Of a stretch of DNA of 64,000 nt, positions 42,809-51,441 are shown piece after piece. This stretch comes from Mycobacterium szulgai (lineage in GTDB: Bacteria > Actinomycetota > Actinomycetes > Mycobacteriales > Mycobacteriaceae): positions 62,001 to 126,000 of the forward strand of contig NZ_LQPW01000165.1 of assembly GCF_002116635.1 (NCBI RefSeq), written 5' to 3'. Position 1 is the first letter of the stretch, and each line of letters begins with the position of its first letter. The translations under genes were made by a program, and so were the position numbers. The notes under the pieces were generated by a model. The model was not told where the DNA came from. It made no database searches and saw only the letters and a program-made list of their open reading frames with translations.

Positions 42809-44239
42809 CTAGTTGATCGGCGGAATCCATCTCGTCACCGAACCGATGGCTCCGCTGAGCAACGACAGCCCCGTCACACTCGACTGGCCGATGTCGAACA
42901 TCAGCCCCGGATTCGTCGACGGGAGATACGGATACGTGGTGGGCAACGAGGACTGCGGTAGCAATCCGAGGTCGACCAAGGCGGCCTGGGGGCCTTGTAC
43001 TGTCCCATTCACCAGGGCGGAGGCCACCGCGAAGGGGTTGATCGGCGGCAACAGACTGGCCGGGGTTGGCACATCGGCGTAGCCGTACCCGTAGCCCAAG
43101 TCAACCAACACCCGTAAGTCAGGCTGAATCAGCTCGGCAATGGGTGACCCAAGCAATGGGATGGCGCGCAGGGGTCCGAGCAGCGGCAGATTCTGGGTCA
43201 AAAACATGTAGTAGTGGGTGTTGCCGGCATACCCAGGAGATGTCGGTAATGGAATGGCATTGGCAACTTCGGCGGTGGTGAAGGGATAGGCGTTGTGCAC
43301 CGCGTTGATGCCAAGGAAGGCGTTGAAGTCCGATAAGAAATTCAGCGGATACTGCGGATTATGCGCATACCCGTCGTACTGGCCGGTGTAAATGTAGGTC
43401 TGGTACGGCGAATTCGACGGGGTCGCGCCGGTGAACGACATATCCAGGAACGGGATGTACAGGCCGGTGTAACGCTCCAGGATGCCGCCGTTGGGGTTGT
43501 TGATATCACCGATCAGCGTGAAGGCGAGCCGGCTGGGATCCGGCGCCTGGCCGGCTGGTAGCGCCATGAGAGCGCGTATTTCTTGAGTGGCAACCGAGGA
43601 GCTTTGCGAGTATCCGAAAACGACTACGTCGTGCCCGCTTTGGAGTTGCGCATTGATTCCGTTGTTCAGCAGCGTGACACCTTGGGCAATTGACTGGTCG
43701 AGTGTCAGATTCCCGATAAACGGCCACCACTGCTCGGGCGTGTACTGGGCAATCGGATTGTTGGGCCCGAATAGCGGGCGGATGTATGCGCTGTCAATGA
43801 TGGCCAAGATGGGATCACTGAGTATGGGCTGACCGGTACCGCCCATCATCAAGGTGGTTATGGGATTCCCGGACAGCGCGGGAATTGAAGCCGTCGTGCC
43901 GGTGGCGACGCCGGCTCCGGTGCCGCCCGACAAGATGCCGCCCGACAACAAGGCGGCAGCGGCGGCCTCGGCCTGTGTGTAGGCGGCCCCAGCGGCGGCC
44001 AGCAGCTGGGTGAATTCGGTGTGGAACGCCGTAGCGAGCTTGAGGACCTCTTGATACTCGAGCGCGTAGTCGCTGAACAGCGCCGCGGTGGCGGCCGACA
44101 CCTCGTCGGCGGCTGCCGCCAGCAATCCTGTCGTCGGGGCCGCACTAGACGCGCTGGCCGCGCGGATCGCCGAGCTGATTCCGTCGATGTCTGCGGCCGC
44201 CGTCGCCAACGTCTCGGGGGCCGCCAGCACGTAGGACAT
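42809..44239 (-). CDS. PE3: PE family protein with PE-PPE hydrolase domain (PE3-like)
   Basis: A 476-aa protein: PE domain with the secretion motif Y-x3-E in YTQAEAAAA, an Ala/Gly linker (LLSGGILSGGTGAGVATG), then the PE-PPE domain with nucleophile elbow GYSQSS. ATG 44239. It is probably exported to the cell surface by a type VII system and acts as an esterase. It lies immediately downstream of the PE4-like gene (82-base spacer), repeating the PE1-PE2 arrangement. Confidence 0.92.
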   Translation of the reverse strand: MSYVLAAPETLATAAADIDGISSAIRAASASSAAPTTGLLAAAADEVSAATAALFSDYALEYQEVLKLATAFHTEFTQLLAAAGAAYTQAEAAAAALLSGGILSGGTGAGVATGTTASIPALSGNPITTLMMGGTGQPILSDPILAIIDSAYIRPLFGPNNPIAQYTPEQWWPFIGNLTLDQSIAQGVTLLNNGINAQLQSGHDVVVFGYSQSSSVATQEIRALMALPAGQAPDPSRLAFTLIGDINNPNGGILERYTGLYIPFLDMSFTGATPSNSPYQTYIYTGQYDGYAHNPQYPLNFLSDFNAFLGINAVHNAYPFTTAEVANAIPLPTSPGYAGNTHYYMFLTQNLPLLGPLRAIPLLGSPIAELIQPDLRVLVDLGYGYGYADVPTPASLLPPINPFAVASALVNGTVQGPQAALVDLGLLPQSSLPTTYPYLPSTNPGLMFDIGQSSVTGLSLLSGAIGSVTRWIPPIN

Positions 44240-44321
44240 CTAATCTCCTATTCGACGCGGGGCTTTGAGAGCATAGTGCGCGCCGGCCGGGAGACCCGGC
44301 ATTTTGCAATCCTCAGCTGCG

Positions 44322-45782
44322 TCAGTTGAAGATGGGCGGAATGATGTGCAGCACGTCGCCGAGCCCGCCGCTGAGCAGCGACAGTGCCGTCACCGGGGGC
44401 TGGCTGAGGGCCGGGCCGAGGTAGATGTTCAGCCCGGGGTTGAGGGATGGAACCCACGGATAGGTGTCCGGGAAATACTCTGGTCCCCAGAATCCGGCCT
44501 CCACCCCGATCTCCACCGCGGCGGCATACGGCGCCTGCAGGGTGCCCTTGATCAGGTAGTAGCCGATGTTGATCGGGTTGGGTATCGACAGCAGCCCGGC
44601 CGGAGTGGGCAGGTCGGCATAGCCGTAGTCCGAGTAACCCATGTCGACCAGCACCCGTAGCTGCGGCTGGAACAAGTCGGCTATCGGGGGACCGGCATAG
44701 GGGATATTGCGGATCGGCTGCAGTAGCGGGAGGTCTTGAGTCAAGAACATGTAGTACTGGGTGTTGCCGGTGTAGCCGGGGGACGTCGGCAACGGCACCG
44801 CATCGGTGGCCGGGAAAGTCGGGTAGTTCGGGTGCACGTAGAAGTAGCCCATGACGGCGTTGATGTCGGACAGGATGTGCAGCGGGTACTGCGGGGTGTG
44901 GGCGATGCCGTCGTACTGGGCGGTGAAGATCTGGGTCGGGTAAGGGTTGTTCGCCGGAGTAGCGCCATTGAACGGCACGTCCAGGAACGGGAGGTAGAAG
45001 CCGGGGAATCGCGCCAGCAGACCGCCGTTGGGGTTGTTGCCGGCCGCGGCCATGATGAAGGACAGGTCACCCTGGTATGGCGAGCCGGCCGCCATGAGCG
45101 CCAGGATTTCGTTGTTGACGATCGAGGCGCTCTGCGAGTAGCCGAACCCGACCACCTTGTTCCCCAGATCGACGATCTGGTGCTTGATCGCGGCGTCAAG
45201 TATGGCAACGCCTTTGGCGGTGGACTGGTTGTAGGTCATGTTGCCGAGGTCGGGGGTGACCGGCCAGAACTGCTCGGGTGTGAACAGGCCCTGCGGGATG
45301 GCCCCGAGAAATAGCTTCTGGATGTAGTTCTTGTTTACGTCCGCGATGTAGAAGAGGTCGGGCAGCGGGTTGGCGGTGCCGCCCATGATCAGCGCGGTCG
45401 TCGCGGCCGCCACCGGAGCGCCGCCGCCGGTTGCGGCTTGGCCTAACAGCGACTGGATCGGTGCGTTGACCGCGTTCGACGCGCCGGCCAGGGCCGCGCC
45501 TGCGGCGGCCTCGGCTTGGGTGTAGCTGCTGGCGGCGGCGGCCAACGCCTGGGCGAACTCGAACTCAAAAGCGCCCACCTGCTTGAGCACGGCCTGGTAC
45601 TCCTGGGCGTAGCCGCTGAACAATGCGGCCGTGGCGGTCGATATCTCGTCGCCGGCAGCGGCCACTAGCGAGGATGTCGGCGCGGCGGCGGCAGCGTTGG
45701 CCGCACGGAGCGCCGCTGAAATTCCGTTCACATCACCGGCGGCGGACGCCAATAGCTCAGGGGCAACCAGCAACTGCGACAT
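44322..45782 (-). CDS. PE4: PE family protein with PE-PPE hydrolase domain (PE4-like)
   Basis: A 486-aa protein: PE domain with Y-x3-E in YTQAEAAAG, an Ala-rich linker, and a PE-PPE hydrolase with nucleophile elbow GYSQSA and the family strands DLPLLQPIRNIPYAG and LRVLVDMGYSDYGYAD. ATG 45782. It is upstream of PE3 on the same strand and shares its C-terminal layout (ALSLLSGGLGDVLHIIPP compared with LSLLSGAIGSVTRWIPP), so the two are tandem duplicates. Confidence 0.92.
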   Translation of the reverse strand: MSQLLVAPELLASAAGDVNGISAALRAANAAAAAPTSSLVAAAGDEISTATAALFSGYAQEYQAVLKQVGAFEFEFAQALAAAASSYTQAEAAAGAALAGASNAVNAPIQSLLGQAATGGGAPVAAATTALIMGGTANPLPDLFYIADVNKNYIQKLFLGAIPQGLFTPEQFWPVTPDLGNMTYNQSTAKGVAILDAAIKHQIVDLGNKVVGFGYSQSASIVNNEILALMAAGSPYQGDLSFIMAAAGNNPNGGLLARFPGFYLPFLDVPFNGATPANNPYPTQIFTAQYDGIAHTPQYPLHILSDINAVMGYFYVHPNYPTFPATDAVPLPTSPGYTGNTQYYMFLTQDLPLLQPIRNIPYAGPPIADLFQPQLRVLVDMGYSDYGYADLPTPAGLLSIPNPINIGYYLIKGTLQAPYAAAVEIGVEAGFWGPEYFPDTYPWVPSLNPGLNIYLGPALSQPPVTALSLLSGGLGDVLHIIPPIFN

Positions 45783-45878
45783 CTCCCCAGTCCTTCCCCG
45801 ACCCGCTACCGCGGGTATTAGGTATTTACCGAGAGTAGAGCGCGCCTGGCTGGTACGTCCGGGGTTTGGGCAACCTTC

Positions 45879-46796
45879 TTAGGCGCCCTTGGCAGGCGCC
45901 GGTTTCAGGTATTTCTCGAGGAAGCTGATCTGGTCGGCGATCACCCGCTCGAAGGCGTCGCCGAGGTAGATGGCGAAATGACCTTCGGGATACCTCTTGA
46001 CTTCGCCGCGGGGAGCCTGGGCCGCATACCGCAGGGTTGGGCCGGCCGGTGCCACCGAGTCGTTCTCGCACACGCAGAACAGGATTGGGCACGAAACCTG
46101 CTTGGCGTGGCGGCCCGGGCGGTACATGGCGACCTGCAGCGCAATGCGTGCGGCGATTTCGTTGCGCAGCTGGGCGCCTGCCGGCACCAGGCTCAGGTAA
46201 CCCTGGTAAGCATCGGGTGCGGTCATGGCTGCAAGCTCGCCGGGCTTACCGGCGGTGGCGATCAGCAACGGGGGCCGTCCCGCCCACCCGCCGACGAGAT
46301 CGCGCACCGCCGCCGCGGTGAGGCGGGCGACGGTCACCGGGTTGATGGCTCGCAGTGACGCGATGCCGTCGGTGAAGGGACACTGCGCGATGGCGGCGGC
46401 AATGCCCGGCACTCGGGCGGCGGTGGTGATCACGTGGCCGCCACCAAAAGAGGTGCCCCACACGGCAATTCGGCTGTGATCTATGCCGGGCAGGGTGTGT
46501 GCGTAGGCGACGGCGGCGGCCCAGTCGGCCAGCTCCATCCGGATGTCGAGAAGCTGACGCGGCTCGCCCTCGCTGTCGCCGAAGTTGCGGTAATCGAACA
46601 CCAGGCACGCGTAGCCGGCCGCGCTGAACCGTTCGGCGTAGGCATCCAATCGCATGGTGCGTACCGCCCCGAGGCCGTGCGCCATCACCAGCAACGGCGC
46701 GTCGTCCTCGCCCGTGGGCCGGTAGAGCCAGGCGCTGATCCGGTCGCTACCGGAGGTCGGGCCGGAGCTGAACGTAACGTCCTCACGCGGTGCCAT
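45879..46796 (-). CDS. Alpha/beta hydrolase (dienelactone-hydrolase/X-Pro-peptidase-like)
   Basis: A 305-aa hydrolase with the oxyanion segment MAHGLGAVRTMRLD, the nucleophile Ser in GTSFGGG, Asp in ENDSVAP and His in EGHFAIY, forming a complete triad. There is no signal peptide, so it is probably cytosolic. It is divergent from the dehydrogenase gene at 46888 and lies upstream of PE4 on the same strand. The substrate is unknown. Confidence 0.88.
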   Translation of the reverse strand: MAPREDVTFSSGPTSGSDRISAWLYRPTGEDDAPLLVMAHGLGAVRTMRLDAYAERFSAAGYACLVFDYRNFGDSEGEPRQLLDIRMELADWAAAVAYAHTLPGIDHSRIAVWGTSFGGGHVITTAARVPGIAAAIAQCPFTDGIASLRAINPVTVARLTAAAVRDLVGGWAGRPPLLIATAGKPGELAAMTAPDAYQGYLSLVPAGAQLRNEIAARIALQVAMYRPGRHAKQVSCPILFCVCENDSVAPAGPTLRYAAQAPRGEVKRYPEGHFAIYLGDAFERVIADQISFLEKYLKPAPAKGA

Positions 46797-46887
46797 AGCG
46801 CCAATTCTGCCTGCCCGGCTGGCGTCGCAAATTGAGGACTAGTGTCTAGAAACGTTGCAGCGCTGCACACCGGGACGGAGAACACCC

Positions 46888-47976
46888 ATGGCGATCCGCG
46901 TCGCTCATGTCGGCACCGGAAATGTCGGACGACTGGCCCTTGTCGAACTCCTCACCAATCCCGCGTTCGAATTGACCGGCCTCTGTGTGTCCACGCCCGA
47001 AAAGGTCGGCCGCGACGCCGGCGAGCTGTGCGGGGTAGACCGGGACACCGGCGTCAAGGCCGTTGACGACCTCGATGCCGTACTGGCAACCCGACCCGAA
47101 TGCGTCGTCTACTGCGCGATGGGCGACACCCGGCTGCCCGACGCAATGCGTGACGTCATGCGCATTCTGGCGGCCGGTATCAACGTCGTGGGGTCCTCGC
47201 CCGGGCTGCTGCAATACCCCTGGGGCGTCATGCCGGAGAAGTACATCGCGCGGGTGGAAGATGCTGCGCAACGGGGCAATTCGAGTGTCTTCGTCAACGG
47301 CGTGGACCCGGGATTCATCAACGACCTCATTCCGTTCGCGCTGGCCGGCACCTGTCAGCGCATCGAACGGGTGCGCTGCATGGAGATCGCCGACTACGCG
47401 TCCTACGACGGCTCCGAGGTCATGTCCTACATGGGATTCGGCCGGCCGCTGGACGAGGTGCCGATGTTGCTGCAACCGGGCGTGTTGACCTTCGCCTGGG
47501 GGACGGCGATCCGTCAGTTGGCGGCCGGACTGGGCATCGACGTCGACGAGATCACCCAGTCGATTCAACGTGAACCGGCGCCGGACGACTTCGACATCGC
47601 GGTGGGACGAGTCGCCAAGGGCACCCAAGCCGCCCTGCAGTTCGAGATCCGCGGCATGGTCAACGGGCAGCCGGCCATCGTCATCGAGCACATCACCCGG
47701 TTGCGTCCCGACCTGCGGCCGGACTGGCCGCAACCGGCAGCCGGCGGCGGCTCCTACCGCGTCGAGATCACCGGTGAGCCGTCCTACGCCGTGGACATCG
47801 TGCCGAGCAGCCGCAAGGGCGACCACAATCACGCGGCGATCGTCGGTGCGGCCGGCCGCATCGTCAACGCCATACCGGCGGTGGTCGCCGCGCCACCGGG
47901 CATCAGAACCACGCTGGATCTGCCGCTGGTCACCGGGAAAGGCCTTTACGCACCAACCGATTTGGTGGCCACCTAA
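46888..47976 (+). CDS. NAD(P)H-dependent amine dehydrogenase / dihydrodipicolinate-reductase-fold protein
   Basis: A 362-aa protein: the N-terminal Rossmann motif RVAHVGTGNVGRLAL, then a DapB-like NAD domain and a long C-terminal domain. It resembles the mycobacterial family related to 2,4-diaminopentanoate dehydrogenase. ATG 46888 follows GGAG at 7 bases. CTAG-TGT-CTAG (46839-46849), a short dyad, lies in the divergent spacer. It is followed 18 bases later by an SDR, so they form an operon. The reaction is not known. Confidence 0.85.
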   Translation: MAIRVAHVGTGNVGRLALVELLTNPAFELTGLCVSTPEKVGRDAGELCGVDRDTGVKAVDDLDAVLATRPECVVYCAMGDTRLPDAMRDVMRILAAGINVVGSSPGLLQYPWGVMPEKYIARVEDAAQRGNSSVFVNGVDPGFINDLIPFALAGTCQRIERVRCMEIADYASYDGSEVMSYMGFGRPLDEVPMLLQPGVLTFAWGTAIRQLAAGLGIDVDEITQSIQREPAPDDFDIAVGRVAKGTQAALQFEIRGMVNGQPAIVIEHITRLRPDLRPDWPQPAAGGGSYRVEITGEPSYAVDIVPSSRKGDHNHAAIVGAAGRIVNAIPAVVAAPPGIRTTLDLPLVTGKGLYAPTDLVAT

Positions 47977-47994
47977 CCGAAAGGAGCCCGCTGC

Positions 47995-48735
47995 ATGGGC
48001 CGGGTAGACGGGAAAGTTGCACTGATCAGCGGCGGTGCCCGCGGGATGGGCGCCGAACATGCACGCCTGCTGGTGGCCGAAGGCGCCAAGGTGGTGATCG
48101 GCGACATTCTCGACGAGGAGGGAGAAGCCCTTGCCCGTGAAATCGGTGGTACGGCCCGCTATGTGCACCTGGACGTGACGCAGCTCGAGCAGTGGGAGGC
48201 CGCCGTCGCGACGGCGACCGGCGAGTTCGGCAAACTCGACGTGCTGGTGAACAACGCCGGCATCGTCGCCGCCGGACCGCTGCGGGAATTCCGGATGGAC
48301 AAGTGGCAGAAGGTGATTGACGTCAACCTGACCGGGACCTTCCTGGGGATGCGGGTGGCTGTCGACCCGATGACCGCGGCCGGCGGCGGGTCGATAATCA
48401 ACGTGTCCTCTATCGAGGGCATCCGCGGCGCGCCGATGGTGCATCCCTACGTCGCCTCCAAGTGGGCGGTTCGCGGCATCACCAAGTCGGCGGCGTTGGA
48501 GTTGGCGCCGCTGAACATCCGGGTGAACTCGCTGCATCCCGGTTTCATCCGCACCCCGATGACCGCACACCTGCCCGAGGACATGGTCACCATTCCGCTG
48601 GGCCGTCCCGCCGAGGCGCGGGAAGTGTCCACCTTCGTGGTGTTCCTGGCCAGCGATGACGCGTCATACGCGACTGGCAGTGAGTTCATCATGGACGGCG
48701 GGCTGGTGACCGACGTGCCGCACAAGCAGTTCTAA
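47995..48735 (+). CDS. SDR, FabG3-like 3-alpha(20-beta)-hydroxysteroid dehydrogenase family
   Basis: A 246-aa classical SDR closely resembling M. tuberculosis Rv2002 (FabG3): VALISGGARGMGAEHARLLVAEGAKVV, ARYVHLDVTQLEQW, NVSSIEGIRGAPMVHPYVASKWAVRG (Ser...Tyr-x3-Lys) and NSLHPGFIRTPMT. It reduces or oxidises hydroxyl/keto groups on steroid-like substrates with NAD(H). It lies 18 bases after the amine-dehydrogenase-like gene. Confidence 0.9.
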   Translation: MGRVDGKVALISGGARGMGAEHARLLVAEGAKVVIGDILDEEGEALAREIGGTARYVHLDVTQLEQWEAAVATATGEFGKLDVLVNNAGIVAAGPLREFRMDKWQKVIDVNLTGTFLGMRVAVDPMTAAGGGSIINVSSIEGIRGAPMVHPYVASKWAVRGITKSAALELAPLNIRVNSLHPGFIRTPMTAHLPEDMVTIPLGRPAEAREVSTFVVFLASDDASYATGSEFIMDGGLVTDVPHKQF

Positions 48736-48736
48736 G

Positions 48737-48752
48737 GCGGTGCTATAACCGC
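48737..48752 (+). promoter_or_regulatory. Leaderless-type promoter with -10 TATAAC inside an inverted repeat
   Basis: TATAAC at 48744-48749 lies 7 bases before ATG 48757, the spacing of mycobacterial leaderless transcripts. It is enclosed by GCGGT (48737-48741) and ACCGC (48748-48752), a perfect 5-bp dyad with a 6-bp spacer. A repressor bound there would cover the -10 box. Confidence 0.5.
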
Positions 48753-48756
48753 GAAC

Positions 48757-50091
48757 ATGCTGCGCAGTCTGGCGGATGTGGTCGGTTCGAACCACGTCGT
48801 CACCGACGCCGATGTGCTGGCGGCCCGCAGCATCGACCACACCGGCCGTTATCGGGGCCGGGCCAGCGCGCTGGTTCGGCCCGGTAGCGCAGATCAGGTT
48901 GCCGCGGTGCTGCGGGTGTGCCGGGAGGCGGGGGCGTTCGTCACCGTGCAAGGCGGGCGCACGTCGCTGGTTGCCGGCACGGTACCAGAGCACGACGACG
49001 TGCTGCTGTCCACCGAAAGGCTATGTGTCGTCAGCGATGTCGATCGTGTCGAACGGCGGGTCACGGTGGACGCTGGTGCCACCTTGGCCGCCGTGCAGCA
49101 CGCGGCTGCGACGGCCGGTCTGTTGTTCGGGGTGGACCTGTCAGCGCGCGACAGTGCGACGGTGGGCGGTATGGCGTCGACGAATGCCGGCGGATTGCGC
49201 ACGGTGCGCTACGGCAACATGGCCGAGCAGGTCGTCGGGCTGGATGTGGCGTTGCCCGACGGTTCCCTGCTGCACCGGCACAGCCCGGTGCGCCGCGACA
49301 ACACCGGCTATGACTTGCCGGCGCTGTTCGTCGGCGCCGAGGGCACCCTGGGTGTCATCACCGCGCTGGATCTGCGGCTGCACCGGGCGCCGTCGCATCG
49401 GCTGACGGCGGTGTGCGGCTTCGCCGATCTCTCCGCGCTGGTCGACGCCGGCCGGGTGTTCCGTGACGTGGATGGCATCGCCGCGCTGGAGCTGATCGAC
49501 GGCCGTGCCGCGTTGCTGACCGGAGAGCGCCCCGTGCCGGGTGACTGGCTGCTGTTGGTGGAACTTGCCGCCGATCACGATCAGACCGAACGGCTGGCGG
49601 AGCTACTCGACGGTGTGGAGTTGTGCGGGGAGCCTGCGGTGGGAATGGATGTTGCCGCGCAGCAACGGCTTTGGCGGGTACGCGAATCGCTGGCCGAGAC
49701 GCTGGGCCGCTATGGTCCGCCGCTGAAGTTCGACGTTTGCCTGCCGCTGGCTGCTGTTGCCGAATTCGCCAGGGACGCGGTCGAATTGGTGCTGGCGCAC
49801 GGCGAGGACGCGCTGCCGGTACTGTTCGGCCACGTCGGTGAGGGGAACCTACACCTCAACGTGTTGCGCTTCCCGCTGGAGCGGGAAGCCGATCTATACC
49901 CCGAGATGATGGCGCTGATCGCCGGCGCCGGCGGCAATGTCAGCTCCGAGCACGGCGTCGGCACCCTGAAACGGCCTTACCTGGGCATGTCCCGGGATCC
50001 GGCCGATATTGCCGCGATGCGGACAATCAAGGCGGCGCTGGATCCGACAGGGTTCCTGAATCCCGCGGTGCTGTTCAGTCCGTCCCCTTGA
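48757..50091 (+). CDS. FAD-linked oxidase / lactate dehydrogenase-like (GlcD family; Rv0161-like)
   Basis: A 444-aa flavoprotein of the vanillyl-alcohol-oxidase/GlcD fold. The FAD-binding loop is GGMASTNAGGLRTVRYGNM, preceded by VQGGRTSLVAGTVP. The C-terminal domain has PVLFGHVGEGNLHLNVL and SSEHGVGTLKRPYLGMSR, typical of D-2-hydroxyacid dehydrogenases. It oxidises a 2-hydroxy acid. Size and location match, from memory, Rv0161. Its last 17 bases overlap the convergent TetR gene. Confidence 0.92.
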   Translation: MLRSLADVVGSNHVVTDADVLAARSIDHTGRYRGRASALVRPGSADQVAAVLRVCREAGAFVTVQGGRTSLVAGTVPEHDDVLLSTERLCVVSDVDRVERRVTVDAGATLAAVQHAAATAGLLFGVDLSARDSATVGGMASTNAGGLRTVRYGNMAEQVVGLDVALPDGSLLHRHSPVRRDNTGYDLPALFVGAEGTLGVITALDLRLHRAPSHRLTAVCGFADLSALVDAGRVFRDVDGIAALELIDGRAALLTGERPVPGDWLLLVELAADHDQTERLAELLDGVELCGEPAVGMDVAAQQRLWRVRESLAETLGRYGPPLKFDVCLPLAAVAEFARDAVELVLAHGEDALPVLFGHVGEGNLHLNVLRFPLEREADLYPEMMALIAGAGGNVSSEHGVGTLKRPYLGMSRDPADIAAMRTIKAALDPTGFLNPAVLFSPSP

Positions 50092-50620
50092 TCCCGACCG
50101 CGTGCCGCAACTGGGCCAGGAACTGCTCGGCGTCGTCGCTTCGAACCACGTAGTGCGAGATCGCAATTCGGATCACCGTCGCCGCTTTGACCGCGGCATT
50201 GGGCCCGGGCAGCAGCCGCTGCAGACCCTCGCGCATCTCCGGGATGGCTCCGGACATCTGCGCCAGGACATGTTCTGGTTCGATGTCGACCATCCGCACG
50301 CCCGAGTACGAGTACTGGTAGTCGACGATGAACCGCAGTGCCGCATCGAGGCGGTCCACACCCTTGAGGCCCGCGGTTGCCTTCGCCAATCCGATTTCGA
50401 AGACCTGGCGCTCATAGCTGGAAAACGCCGACAGCAACTCCTCTTTGGAGGCGAACCAGCGGTAGAGCGTGGGGCGGGACACACCGGCCTGGGTGGCGAC
50501 CTCCGAGAGGCTGAGCTTGGTCTTGCCGCTGCGGGCCAACACCTCCGCGGTGGCCGCGAGGATCCGCTGGCGAGTCGAGGTGTCGTCGGCTGCGTCGGTC
50601 GCCTGCACCGGCTGGCTCAT
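50075..50620 (-). CDS. TetR family regulator, last gene of the SMP-30/thioesterase operon
   Basis: A 181-aa repressor: HTH LSLSEVATQAGVSRPTLYRWFASKEELLSAF (about residues 33-63). ATG 50620 follows GGGGAGACAGAC and overlaps the TGA of the thioesterase gene. Genes at 52259, 51441 and 50620 therefore form a fully overlapping three-gene operon. Its promoter carries one copy of the 28-bp motif, making this protein the best candidate to bind it. Confidence 0.9.
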   Translation of the reverse strand: MSQPVQATDAADDTSTRQRILAATAEVLARSGKTKLSLSEVATQAGVSRPTLYRWFASKEELLSAFSSYERQVFEIGLAKATAGLKGVDRLDAALRFIVDYQYSYSGVRMVDIEPEHVLAQMSGAIPEMREGLQRLLPGPNAAVKAATVIRIAISHYVVRSDDAEQFLAQLRHAVGIKGTD

Positions 50621-51441
50621 GTCTGTCTCCCCGGACGGGGGCGCACCAGCACGGATTGCTGGATGGCGCCGACCGCCCCCTGCTCGTCGTAAAGCGTGCC
50701 AACTGTCGTTCCGATGCCGTCCGGGCCGTAGCTGGTTTCTGCTCGAATACCGATCCAATCACCTTCGGGAATTCGGAACACGTGCACGGCCAGGTCGGTG
50801 TTGAGGAAGGTCCACTTGGTGATGTCCAGCTTGCTGCCGATGCCGTTGGCGCAGTCGGCCACCGCGAACAGCCGTTCCAGCTGGGTCATGCCCTCGCCGC
50901 TGACCAGGTCGACCGTCGGCTTGATCCAGGATTCGCCCGGACCTGGTGTCAGCGGTTCGGTCAGCCAGAGCCACTCCAGGCTGTGCACATAGTTGCGGTC
51001 CCACATTCGGGCCTTGAGGTTGCGGTCACGCGCTTCAGCCAGCGGCCGCGGTGGTGGTGCGGCCGCATGCGCGATGGCCGCGGTGTCCAGCTGCTGCAAC
51101 CGCCATCCGCTGGCCCGGGCCACCGGCCGTGGTTGCCCGTCGGGACCCAGTGCCAGCATTTCGGCGGTCACCAGCTCGATCTGTTTGCCGCTGCGTTCGG
51201 ATCGCGGGCGCACCCAGAGGTCACCCTCGACGGGCACCGGGCCCAAGAGATCGACCACCACCCGGCTGAGCCGGGTGTCGTTGCGCTGCTCGCAGCGTTC
51301 CAGGGCGCGGACCAGCAGCGCCGACACCGGCCCACCGTGTTGTATCGCGGCCGACCAGGTGCCGCGCGCCAGATCGGTCGCCAAGAACTTCTCGCCGCGT
51401 GTGTCCGCGTTATCGATCAATTCGTAGTAAGAGTCGGTCAT
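50617..51441 (-). CDS. Acyl-CoA thioesterase family protein (double hot-dog)
   Basis: A 274-aa protein: GTWSAAIQHGGPVSALLVRALERCE is the N-terminal hot-dog signature of the TesB-like thioesterase group, and the C-terminal half has FLNTDLAVHVFRIPEGDWIGIRAETSYG, the second hot-dog. It hydrolyses acyl-CoA to acid and CoA. ATG 51441 overlaps the SMP-30 stop by one base (TAATG). A second thioesterase-like gene lies across the divergent promoter at 52373. Confidence 0.87.
   Translation of the reverse strand: MTDSYYELIDNADTRGEKFLATDLARGTWSAAIQHGGPVSALLVRALERCEQRNDTRLSRVVVDLLGPVPVEGDLWVRPRSERSGKQIELVTAEMLALGPDGQPRPVARASGWRLQQLDTAAIAHAAAPPPRPLAEARDRNLKARMWDRNYVHSLEWLWLTEPLTPGPGESWIKPTVDLVSGEGMTQLERLFAVADCANGIGSKLDITKWTFLNTDLAVHVFRIPEGDWIGIRAETSYGPDGIGTTVGTLYDEQGAVGAIQQSVLVRPRPGRQT

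Noticed and set aside
46826-46853. Possible fifth copy of the 28-bp motif (CAAATTGAGG...AGTGTC) before the dehydrogenase at 46888
   Set aside because: It is one base shorter in the core and lacks TTTACA and GCAAAA, so similarity is too weak.
46846-48570. Long minus-strand open frame opposite the amine dehydrogenase-like and SDR genes
   Set aside because: The translation is His/Arg/Gly-rich without motifs, while both plus-strand genes have full family signatures.
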